From: JANSYA01 sp965243385
GTDB lineage: Bacteria; Spirochaetota; Leptospiria; Leptospirales; Leptonemataceae
Assembly: GCA_965243385.1 (NCBI GenBank)
Contig: CBDEUV010000001.1
Location: forward strand, 124,001 to 188,000
Direction of reading: 5' to 3'
DNA length: 64,000 nucleotides
Shown: positions 19,175-26,116 of the stretch, piece after piece
Position numbering within the stretch: position 1 is the first letter of the stretch
How the letters are laid out: each line of letters begins with the position of its first letter
Notes under the pieces: model-generated
What the model saw: the letters and a program-made list of their open reading frames with translations, nothing else
Told to the model about the DNA's origin: nothing
The model's database searches: none
Made by a program: the position numbers and the translations under genes

Positions 19175-19954
19175 TCAGCGGCCGGGCGCTCCTCCATCAC
19201 CGGCTTCGGCTTCGCCGCCGTCTTGCGCTTCGGCGCGCGCGGCCAGCTCCATATCGTTCGGGCTTACGCCCAGGGCCCGCACGCGAGCGAAGTGTTTCGC
19301 GGCCCGGCCCTCCATATTAATTCCCGTAAGCAAACGCCCCATATGCAGATGAATCTTTGAAATCTGATACTCCATGGCCAGCGCGGCCTGGTATTCGAGC
19401 AGCGCAGGGCGGATCTTGTTCTGCGCTTCGAGACAACGGCCGAGATAATAACGGGCCATATAATTTTCCGGATCACGTTCGATGATCGCGCGAAAGTGCT
19501 CAGCGGCCTCGGCCTGCCGTTCGTTGTCCACGGCGATGGTTTTGCCGAGCCACATAAGCGCGTGGGGATTCAACGGGTCTTCGGCGAGAATCTCGTTGAG
19601 CACTCGTTCGGAGTCCGCAAATTGCCTGGTGAAAAACAAAATACGCGCTTCGAGGGAGGCCGCCTCGAGCGAGTCGGGACGCTCTTCGCGTAGTTGACGC
19701 AGGCGGGCCAGCGACTCGTCGAATTTCTTATTGCGATAAAGCGTCTGCGCTTCGGTGAATCGCTTCAGCTGCCCCTCGTCCAACGGGCCGCTATCGCCGC
19801 AGGCCGTCGTCGCAAAGAGCAGGGTCGCGATCGCGAGCGCTCCGCAGAGCACACGTCGAATATCCGCCGGGACCGTTGATCCGGCGCCGGGAAAATCAGG
19901 CCGGGTCGCCGCGCCCCGCGAGATAAAAACTCTGCCCACAGTAATTTGCCTCAT
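19175..19954 (-). CDS. TPR-repeat lipoprotein heading the efflux operon
   Basis: A 259-aa protein with a lipobox LLFATTAC at about residues 45-52 and at least four tetratricopeptide repeats, which serve protein-protein contact (EAQTLYRNKKFDESLARL, PHALMWLGKTIAVDNERQ, YMARYYLGRCLEAQNKIRP). The n-region before the lipobox is long, so translation may start further downstream, but no in-frame ATG precedes the hydrophobic segment; GTG or TTG is possible. It is the first gene of the operon ending at 3706. The C-terminus is Ala/Glu/Gly-rich and probably disordered. Confidence 0.85.
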   Translation of the reverse strand: MRQITVGRVFISRGAATRPDFPGAGSTVPADIRRVLCGALAIATLLFATTACGDSGPLDEGQLKRFTEAQTLYRNKKFDESLARLRQLREERPDSLEAASLEARILFFTRQFADSERVLNEILAEDPLNPHALMWLGKTIAVDNERQAEAAEHFRAIIERDPENYMARYYLGRCLEAQNKIRPALLEYQAALAMEYQISKIHLHMGRLLTGINMEGRAAKHFARVRALGVSPNDMELAARAEAQDGGEAEAGDGGAPGR

Positions 19955-20318
19955 GTATACTCCGTTTCATATATCAGCGCCTCGTCACGGCGTTACTCTA
20001 CCGCTCGTCGCGCTGAACGCAACGATCGTGACGGTCCGCGCTCGCGGATCGCCCATAATCGGATACATACATTTTCGGGCGGGGACATAAGGGTTTCTTA
20101 GCCCCCCATTGAATTATCTCTGTATAATGCGAAAAATAAACCTTACGGCGTCCGGAAGAGTTTCAGGCATGCGCGAAACGCGCGTCTTCGTCCGGAATGT
20201 TTATTTCGCTATGGCAAATAGAATAAAATTCGAGCTAAGCCGTGGGCGCAAGAAATTTGCGCTGGACCTTCTAAAATATTTATTTTTTAGCACCGATAGT
20301 GGTAGGGGAAACAGAACA
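19955..20318. promoter_or_regulatory. divergent intergenic region between efflux operon and lipoprotein operon
   Basis: This 364-base stretch separates two divergent operons and must hold promoters for both. A TGTATAAT at 20121-20128 is a good minus-10 candidate for the rightward operon, though no convincing minus-35 box is placed upstream. The last 100 bases before 20319 are much more AT-rich than the surroundings. No supported gene was found; a frame open from 20109 is only the upstream extension of the gene at 20319. Confidence 0.5.
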
Positions 20319-20984
20319 ATGAATTTAAATCACAGCCGCGTATTTTGTAACATAAGACACGCGTCGATCTACGCCTGCCTGCTGCTCGCCCTCAGCGCCT
20401 GCGGTAACGCCGGAGCCCGCCTCATTCAGGTCACGGCGGACTTGCGCGAGAGCGCGTTCGGCGAGGGAGGCGAAACCGTATACGGGTCCGCAGGCGACAT
20501 AACCATCGGCGAACGGCAGCTGTACTACGCGAACGCCGCGTACGGGGTCTCAGAACCCGAGGATATCCTGGCGCTGTCAGACGGGGCCCGCCGGCTCGTA
20601 ATCCAAAAACTGTTACTGCGGCGCCTGGCCATCGAAGCCGGTGAGGATGAGGGCTATTTTTCAGACGAAGAGGCGGCGCGCTACCTGGCGCCGCGCCTTG
20701 AGAAATTATTGGAAGAGTATTACTATCATCGCGCCGCGGGAGTCGAGGCCATTTACGCGGAAGCCGAACGGCTCAAACCGAACGACGAGGCCCTGCGTGA
20801 GCTGCTGGCGAACGATCCGACGCTCAAAGGCAAGAACCTGAGCGTCGATCAAATCCGCCGGGAACGCGACGTACTGATCCGTCGCATCGCCCGCCGGCGA
20901 GCGGAAGTCGCGCGCCAGAAGGCGATCGACGAACTGCTGAAATCCAGCGATCCCCTGGAAGTGAGCCCCGGAGGGCGACCCTGA
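20319..20984 (+). CDS. lipoprotein, possibly SurA_N-like
   Basis: A 221-aa lipoprotein with lipobox LLLALSAC. The frame is open from 20109, but ATG 20319 is preceded by AGGGG and gives a normal signal peptide, so it is chosen. After the cysteine come a short beta-rich stretch and a helical body rich in Glu/Arg (ITIGERQLYYANAAYGVSEP, then EAARYLAPRLEKLLEEYYYH). The spacing of helices resembles SurA_N-type chaperone modules, but this is weak. It is the first gene of a rightward run of five; the next gene overlaps its stop by 4 bases. Confidence 0.8.
   Translation: MNLNHSRVFCNIRHASIYACLLLALSACGNAGARLIQVTADLRESAFGEGGETVYGSAGDITIGERQLYYANAAYGVSEPEDILALSDGARRLVIQKLLLRRLAIEAGEDEGYFSDEEAARYLAPRLEKLLEEYYYHRAAGVEAIYAEAERLKPNDEALRELLANDPTLKGKNLSVDQIRRERDVLIRRIARRRAEVARQKAIDELLKSSDPLEVSPGGRP
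20970..20975 (+). promoter_or_regulatory. Shine-Dalgarno site deciding a CTG start
   Basis: GGAGGG lies six bases (counted from GGAGG) before CTG 20981. No ATG, GTG or TTG in the same frame lies at this spacing, while the frame from CTG encodes a clear signal peptide. The site therefore supports initiation at CTG, overlapping the previous stop as CTGA. Confidence 0.6.
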
Positions 20985-22030
20985 ACGTCAGCCGATATCT
21001 GGCGGCGCTGCCGCTGCTCGCGGCGGCTATTATCCCGGGTACTCCCGGGCACGGCCTGGCTCAGGGCTCCACGGGGTCCTCGAACGCCTCGTACCCGGCA
21101 TCGCGCTCTGCAGACAGGGCCGATCAGCAGGCCGGGGATTTCGTGCCCGGCTCCAGCTCCATCGAAGAAAACGCAATTCTCAAGCGTATGGAACGCGAGC
21201 TGGGTCAGGAGTTCACGCCGCGGTCCAATCGGCCGCCCGAGCTGCGAACGCAAAAAAACCAGGGCCGGAAAAAAGCGCCCGAAGCCCCGCGCTTTAACGT
21301 GACCCTGAGCCTGGGCGGAGACCTGCGCATTGACGGCCGCATCGCGTTGACCCAGCGGACCCTTGAATTGACCGAGACCCGTAACGGTGTGGCCGTGCGC
21401 CATCGCATCCCGATGCTTGAAATCGGGCAGTTAGAATTTCTCGATTGGAAGGCGGTTCGCCTGCATAAGGATCCCGGAGGGGAAACGCGACGGCTCGTTT
21501 TTTTCCCGACCCGCTGCCGACTGACCCGGCGCGATCAAAGCCAGCTCGAAGGCAAATTCGCGGCGTTTGACTGGCTCGAGTTTCGCATGCAGAGCGGCCT
21601 GAGTTTCGGCAACTATCGTACTTATTTTTCGGTCGATCCGAACGATCCCGAAGCGCTCGCGACGACCAATCGCGACGCGAATACCGACGAGGCCGCGGAA
21701 GACCCTTCGGGGGACCAGGCGGAGAACAGCGCCACCGAAACCGAAAGGGTGCCGGCGCCGGAAGCGAAGGCGACGCCCGGCAGTCTGGCCGATTGGAACC
21801 AGCGCCCGGCGCCGCCCGTACCGACGGAAATCGTGCGTTCGATCGTCTTCGGCGCTCCCGTGCGTTCCGGCGAATCGGACGCCGAAAAGAATCAGCGGCC
21901 GGCCGATGCGACGACCCCGTCGAACGACAACGCCGGAGACAGCGATCAACTAGCCCCGGAACCCGGGCAAGAAAGAGAACAACCTGACGCGAATTCTATG
22001 GAGGCCGATGCCGATGCCATCCAGAACTAA
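20981..22030 (+). CDS. exported protein of unknown function, probable CTG start
   Basis: The first in-frame ATG is at 21143, but the frame is open upstream and encodes a signal peptide (SRYLAALPLLAAAIIPGTPG, ending near GLAQG) that starts at CTG 20981 behind GGAGGG. This gives 349 aa. The mature part has a positively charged, disordered stretch, a beta-rich core of about 110 residues (FNVTLSLGGDLRIDGRIALT, HRIPMLEIGQLEFLDWKAVR) and a Pro/Glu/Asp-rich tail. No family recognised. It overlaps the gene before by 4 bases and the gene after by 17, so the three are translationally coupled. Non-ATG starts other than GTG/TTG are rare, so the start needs proteomic proof. Confidence 0.7.
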   Translation: MNVSRYLAALPLLAAAIIPGTPGHGLAQGSTGSSNASYPASRSADRADQQAGDFVPGSSSIEENAILKRMERELGQEFTPRSNRPPELRTQKNQGRKKAPEAPRFNVTLSLGGDLRIDGRIALTQRTLELTETRNGVAVRHRIPMLEIGQLEFLDWKAVRLHKDPGGETRRLVFFPTRCRLTRRDQSQLEGKFAAFDWLEFRMQSGLSFGNYRTYFSVDPNDPEALATTNRDANTDEAAEDPSGDQAENSATETERVPAPEAKATPGSLADWNQRPAPPVPTEIVRSIVFGAPVRSGESDAEKNQRPADATTPSNDNAGDSDQLAPEPGQEREQPDANSMEADADAIQN

Positions 22031-22715
22031 GCGACGCCCATTTTCTGGCATTTATACGAACGTTCTGTACGGCGGCGGTCGATGCCTGCTGGCCATACTG
22101 GTGCTGCTGGCGACGGCGGCCTGCAAATCCCAGGTGCGCATTCCCGGCGACACGCTGACGCCCCGCAGCGCTCCCGGACCCGCGGCCGGCGCTGCCGAAA
22201 TGCTGGCGGATAACATGGTGCTCGTGCACACCCCCCAGCATTCGTTTTTCATCGACCCATTCGAAACCGCGCAGCTCTCTACCGGCGATTATTTCGCCGT
22301 ACGGAACCAGGATCCGCTCGTCGACCTGATGCCGGCGGACGCCGCCGCGATCTGCGCCGCGACGGGGAAACGACTCTGTTCGCGCTACGAATGGGTCAAT
22401 GCCTGCCTGGGCACGCACCGCCGGCAGTACTCATACGGCGGGAAGTACAAACGAGAAGCGTGTCGCACTGAAATGGAAGCGGCGACGATCACCGGCGCAC
22501 GGCCGGACTGCAAGACCGACACGGGCATTTATGATATGGTGGGCAACGTCATGGAGTGGGTGGCGGATGAACGCGGCGAAATGGCCGTCGCCGTGGGTGG
22601 ATCGTATCTTTCAGGGCAGGGCGCCGACTGTTTCACCCGCTACTATTTTCCCAACCAACACCAGCACAAACAAATCGGCTTTCGCTGCTGTCGCAGCGTG
22701 AGTCCCGGCAGGTAA
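22014..22715 (+). CDS. lipoprotein with SUMF1/FGE-like domain
   Basis: A 233-aa lipoprotein (lipobox LLATAAC near residue 36) with a shortened formylglycine-generating-enzyme-like domain: CAATGKRLCSRYEWVNACLG, then GIYDMVGNVMEWVAD, VGGSYLSG and IGFRCCRS. True FGEs have a Cys pair in the LCHxSYC region; here the first position is Ser and only the second Cys remains (LSGQGADC), so oxidase activity is unlikely and a binding role is more plausible. GGAGG lies 9 bases before ATG 22014 but only 3 before ATG 22008, which decides the start. It overlaps the upstream gene by 17 bases. Confidence 0.85.
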   Translation: MPSRTKRRPFSGIYTNVLYGGGRCLLAILVLLATAACKSQVRIPGDTLTPRSAPGPAAGAAEMLADNMVLVHTPQHSFFIDPFETAQLSTGDYFAVRNQDPLVDLMPADAAAICAATGKRLCSRYEWVNACLGTHRRQYSYGGKYKREACRTEMEAATITGARPDCKTDTGIYDMVGNVMEWVADERGEMAVAVGGSYLSGQGADCFTRYYFPNQHQHKQIGFRCCRSVSPGR

Positions 22716-22718
22716 GCC

Positions 22719-23351
22719 ATGCACTCTGTACTGAAATCGAAATCCAGATCGCGCATTGCGGCGCGAGGCGTTCCGGCAATATTGCTGGCGGGTCTGATCC
22801 TGTTTTTCGCCGGTTGCCAGACATATGAAACCCACGCCATTCGCACCAAGCGCTGGCCGGATACGCAGGCCGAGGGTCTGCGCGACGTGGGCATCGGCTA
22901 TTTTCAGACGATGGGTTCCGGCAAGAGCCCGCTGACGCGCCAGAATTTCTACGACAGCCTGGCCTTCGCGCTCCGTGAGATGGGTTATATCACCGTGGAG
23001 CAATCCTTTATTGAGGAAGTGATGGCGAAATCGTCGCTGCCGAAAAAGCGATTGCTGTCCGACGAAGAAGTAGCCCGACTGACGCGGGAATTCGGCGCGC
23101 GGCTGTTTTTGCAGGGTCGCATTCAGGAAGTCAAAACCGAACAGCTGCTTGAAGATTCTCTACAGGTCGCTATCAGCGTGTGGATTTACGACGCGCAGCG
23201 CGGTGAAAAGATCGGCGAAATCAAACTCTTCGGGAAAGACCTGGAGTTTCATACGGCCCGGCAGACCCTGGAGATGTCGCGCATCGTCGCCGGCCAGCTG
23301 GAAGCGCTGATCGTCGACCGCGACGCCGACGCGACCTATTCCGCCAACTGA
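22719..23351 (+). CDS. lipoprotein of unknown function
   Basis: A 210-aa lipoprotein with lipobox LFFAGC at about residues 28-33. The mature part is mixed alpha/beta and resembles small outer-membrane lipoproteins with a CsgG/TolB-N-like fold (VGIGYFQTMG; YDSLAFALREMGYITVEQ; ARLFLQGRIQEVKTEQ; VWIYDAQRGEKIGEI). In that fold such proteins bind peptidoglycan or assemble in the outer membrane; here this remains an inference. It starts 3 bases after the SUMF1-like gene with AGG at good spacing. Confidence 0.8.
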   Translation: MHSVLKSKSRSRIAARGVPAILLAGLILFFAGCQTYETHAIRTKRWPDTQAEGLRDVGIGYFQTMGSGKSPLTRQNFYDSLAFALREMGYITVEQSFIEEVMAKSSLPKKRLLSDEEVARLTREFGARLFLQGRIQEVKTEQLLEDSLQVAISVWIYDAQRGEKIGEIKLFGKDLEFHTARQTLEMSRIVAGQLEALIVDRDADATYSAN

Positions 23352-23366
23352 GGACGCATACACGAA

Positions 23367-23699
23367 ATGAACGATAATAAACTCGCCTGGATTCTGACTC
23401 TAAGCGTGATGGGGCTGATCAGCGCGCTGCTGCTGGCCGCGATTTCGTATTCGCCGGCTCTGCCCGATGCGACTTCGGCGGCGGAGAACACGCCGACAAC
23501 CGCTTACGCACGCATGTTTCAGGAACGCAATCGACTCCAGGCCCGCGTCAACTACTGCGAACAGCAACAGAGCGGGACGACGGCGGCCTACAGGCGAGCC
23601 TGCGAAGACGACGAGCTGGCGAAGCTTGATGAATACCGCGAGCGAATCGCCGAAATCGATGCGGAACTCAAAAAACTGCGCGGCTCGCAAGCGCCCTGA
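23367..23699 (+). CDS. small membrane-anchored coiled-coil protein
   Basis: A 110-aa protein with one N-terminal membrane segment (about residues 8-29) and a short periplasmic helical region with two cysteines (NYCEQQQ and RACEDDEL) that could form a hairpin disulphide, ending in a charged coiled coil (EYRERIAEIDAELKKL). Function unknown. It is the last gene of the rightward run and converges on the FliG-FliM gene, whose stop is 12 bases away. Confidence 0.75.
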   Translation: MNDNKLAWILTLSVMGLISALLLAAISYSPALPDATSAAENTPTTAYARMFQERNRLQARVNYCEQQQSGTTAAYRRACEDDELAKLDEYRERIAEIDAELKKLRGSQAP

Positions 23700-23711
23700 C
23701 CATCACGGGAA

Positions 23712-25298
23712 CTACGCCTCTGCGGCCTTCGAGTCTTCGCTCATTGCCGCCAGGCTTTTAATCGGCACGATCAAAGACATCCAGCCGGCGGACTCGCCCA
23801 CACGCGCCGCGAAACGCACGCGATAGACCATATCGCCGGGCAAGGCCACGAAGCCGGCGTGCAAGAGGCCGGGATGGATGGCGTCGGCCAGTCCCGAAAA
23901 GAATATATGGTGGTCGCCCAGCGCGTCGCTCATACGGCCCAGGATGGGCTCCACAACGCGGTCCAGCAGCGCTGTTTCAGCACCCGTACACTCACGCTCC
24001 GGGCGCAGCGGCAGTCCCGGCCCGCCGGCGAGTCGATCCACGCAGGCGAAACTGATGGCCGCGCTCAGTTCCAGGAGCCATCGGCCCGGCAGCGGCTCGG
24101 CGTTCATGACAACGACAACAGCCGGTTCCTCGCGAGTCTGACGAAAACCAGCGTAATCCAGAGTTTCGAGCGACTCGAATCTGAATTGGAATGCAATACC
24201 GAGCAGGGCCGAAAGATCATCTGCGCTCTGGGCCGCAATGATCGGCATGGCCGCCGCAAAATTCTGAGCATAGAAGGGATCCAGCTCCGGCCCGGCGGAT
24301 GATTCGATTTCGGTTTGAGAAGCTTCGGCCTGGCCTTGCGATTGCCCGCCGCCGACGCTCGCTGGATCTCCGCCGTCAGCGGGACCGGCGTCGCCGGTCA
24401 GTCCGGATTCGTCCGAGCGCTTCTCCATTTGCTCCTGGTCTTGCGCTGAAGCGTCGGCGGCCGAACGGTCTTCGCTCTGAATCCGATCATTGACGGCCTG
24501 CAGCACCTGAGGAGACCGCTCAAGCATTTCGAATAGCAAATCGGGATGCACACGCATCAGGATATCGCGCTGGGACTCTTCTTCGAGGCTCTCCACGATT
24601 TCCGCAGCCCGCTGCGGGCCACCCGAGTCAATCGGATCGACGGCCGCCGAAAGCAACTCCCGATTCAGCGCGCGGTCGAGAAGCTTTACGGATTCCCGGG
24701 CGACCTCGCGCAGTTCAGCGATCCGCTGCACGATCATAGCCTGTCGCGTGGAATCCATCGCGGAGAGCAACAACGCAGCTTTGGGAGTCTCCAGATTGCA
24801 GAGCACCAGCGCGATAATCTGCGGGTGCTGCTTCTCAAGCAGATTCAGAACCAGGTGCGGATCGTACGTGCGAAACTCATCGAAGGGCGGCAGCTCGAGC
24901 GAGCGGGTCAATCGATTGATGATATCGATCGCTCCCTGAACGCCGACCGCTTTTTCAAGCACGGTTCGGGCGTAGTCGATTCCGGTCGGACCGATGTCCG
25001 GAGGCAGTTCGGCGGCGATGCGGTCATGCTCGGCCAGCACATCGACTTCATACTCGCTCAGGTTCTCGACGGTAAGGCGGGCCAGCTCGAAAGTCAGCGC
25101 CTCGATTTCCCTCCATCTCAGTTCCGTAACGGCGCTCGCCGCGCGGTTCGGACCGACGATCTGGATCAGTACCGCCGCCATTCGGCGCGAAGCCCGCTGC
25201 AGCCCGGGCTCCGTTGCCGGATCTTCGGCCAGACTCAGCCAGTGCTGGAGCACTCGAAAGTCCAGCTTCCAGTCCGGGTCCGGCAAAGGAATGCGCAT
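23712..25298 (-). CDS. FliG-FliM hybrid protein
   Basis: A 528-aa protein that joins parts of two flagellar switch proteins. Residues 36-272 match FliG N and middle domains: RMAAVLIQIVGP, then LLEKQHPQIIALVLCNLE (the HPQ motif), then GGPQRAAEIVESLEEESQRD, which corresponds to the hinge before FliG-C. The torque-generating FliG-C end is missing. A low-complexity linker (273-340) leads to a FliM middle-like domain: EPLPGRWLLELSAAISFACV, DRLAGGPGLPL and a C-terminal VRFAARVGESAGWMSLIVPI. The FliM CheY-binding peptide and FliN-like C-domain are absent. It lies alone, next to a His-stripe lipoprotein and not in a flagellar operon. It may be a specialised switch subunit or a separate signalling scaffold. 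Confidence 0.85.
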   Translation of the reverse strand: MRIPLPDPDWKLDFRVLQHWLSLAEDPATEPGLQRASRRMAAVLIQIVGPNRAASAVTELRWREIEALTFELARLTVENLSEYEVDVLAEHDRIAAELPPDIGPTGIDYARTVLEKAVGVQGAIDIINRLTRSLELPPFDEFRTYDPHLVLNLLEKQHPQIIALVLCNLETPKAALLLSAMDSTRQAMIVQRIAELREVARESVKLLDRALNRELLSAAVDPIDSGGPQRAAEIVESLEEESQRDILMRVHPDLLFEMLERSPQVLQAVNDRIQSEDRSAADASAQDQEQMEKRSDESGLTGDAGPADGGDPASVGGGQSQGQAEASQTEIESSAGPELDPFYAQNFAAAMPIIAAQSADDLSALLGIAFQFRFESLETLDYAGFRQTREEPAVVVVMNAEPLPGRWLLELSAAISFACVDRLAGGPGLPLRPERECTGAETALLDRVVEPILGRMSDALGDHHIFFSGLADAIHPGLLHAGFVALPGDMVYRVRFAARVGESAGWMSLIVPIKSLAAMSEDSKAAEA

Positions 25299-25321
25299 CG
25301 GTCGGTCTTACCGCCGATGCG
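25294..25321 (-). promoter_or_regulatory. hairpin covering the start codon of the FliG-FliM gene
   Basis: Perfect 8-base arms CGCATCGG (25294-25301) and CCGATGCG (25314-25321) with a 12-base loop. In the minus-strand transcript the ATG of the hybrid gene (25298) lies in the second arm to be made, so folding could hide the start. There is no T-run, so a terminator is less likely. Confidence 0.4.
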
Positions 25322-25335
25322 TCTTACAGAAAAGC

Positions 25336-25800
25336 TTATTTTGCAGGATGCTCGGCGTCGTGCCGGGCTTTGAGCTCTTCGTGTTCTTTGATCATCGCCT
25401 CGTGATCGGCGCGCATGGTCTCGTGCTCGGCCAGCATTTGCTTGTGATCCGCTTCGATCTGCGCGGCGTCTCCGCCGGCCGCATGCTGTTTTTCCAGGTC
25501 CGCGTGACGGGCGATCAGCTCTTCGTGCTTTGCGATGATCGCTTCGTGTTTTTTGCGAAGTTCTTCGTGCTCTGCATCGTGCTTTTTAAGCAGGGCTTCG
25601 TCGCCGCCGTGCTCGGCCAGCGCTTCTTCGCGTGAGCCGTGCTCGTGGATCATTTTATCGTGCGCGGCGCGCATCTCTTCATGCTCGGCCTTGAGTCGGT
25701 CATGCTCGGCGGCCATGGCCGCGTGCGGATCTCCGCCGCCGCAGGCGACACCGGCCATCACTGAGGCCAGGGCCAGCAAGATTGCAAATAATCTGGTCAT
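25336..25800 (-). CDS. lipoprotein with histidine-striped coiled coil
   Basis: A 154-aa lipoprotein (lipobox MAGVAC) whose whole mature part is one long, highly charged helix. Histidine recurs every seven residues over long stretches (AEHDRLKAEHEEMRAAHDKM; KKHEAIIAKHEELIARHADL), so the His residues form a stripe on one face of a coiled coil. Gly-containing breaks (EHGGDE; AAGGDAA) divide it into about three segments. A metal- or pH-sensing or spacer role in the periplasm is possible. GGAG lies 9 bases before the ATG. It is read in the same direction as the FliG-FliM gene, 37 bases upstream of it, and may be cotranscribed. Confidence 0.85.
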   Translation of the reverse strand: MTRLFAILLALASVMAGVACGGGDPHAAMAAEHDRLKAEHEEMRAAHDKMIHEHGSREEALAEHGGDEALLKKHDAEHEELRKKHEAIIAKHEELIARHADLEKQHAAGGDAAQIEADHKQMLAEHETMRADHEAMIKEHEELKARHDAEHPAK

Positions 25801-26116
25801 ACTTCAATACTCCGTTGTTCTTCGGGACCGCAACAGGCAAAGCTCAGAATCTGCGCGATTTGCCTGCTTCAGGTCTGAATTCCGAGCCTGGTCCCTGACT
25901 GCGGTTTGCCAATCAGATTCCGTAATTCCTTGAATGATCAGCCTCAGGACCCGGTCCGCATGGCATCTCACTCACCCGGCTGCCATTGCGCTAACAGAAA
26001 CCTTACAAAAAACTCACTAATCGGTCACTTTTGATGAAAAAGTCAGGCCTGTATTTGTTACTCCTATCGGGGGTCAGGTTCCGCCGCAGGTCCAACCTCA
26101 TCCTCGATTGATTCAT
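25801..26116. promoter_or_regulatory. divergent intergenic region
   Basis: This 316-base stretch lies between two divergent lipoprotein genes. It contains an inverted repeat CAGGCAAA (25834-25841) / TTTGCCTG (25859-25866) in the leader of the leftward gene, inside a wider GGGACC/GGTCCC pair. The right half is AT-richer and may hold the promoter of the gene at 26117. No ORF is supported. Confidence 0.4.
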
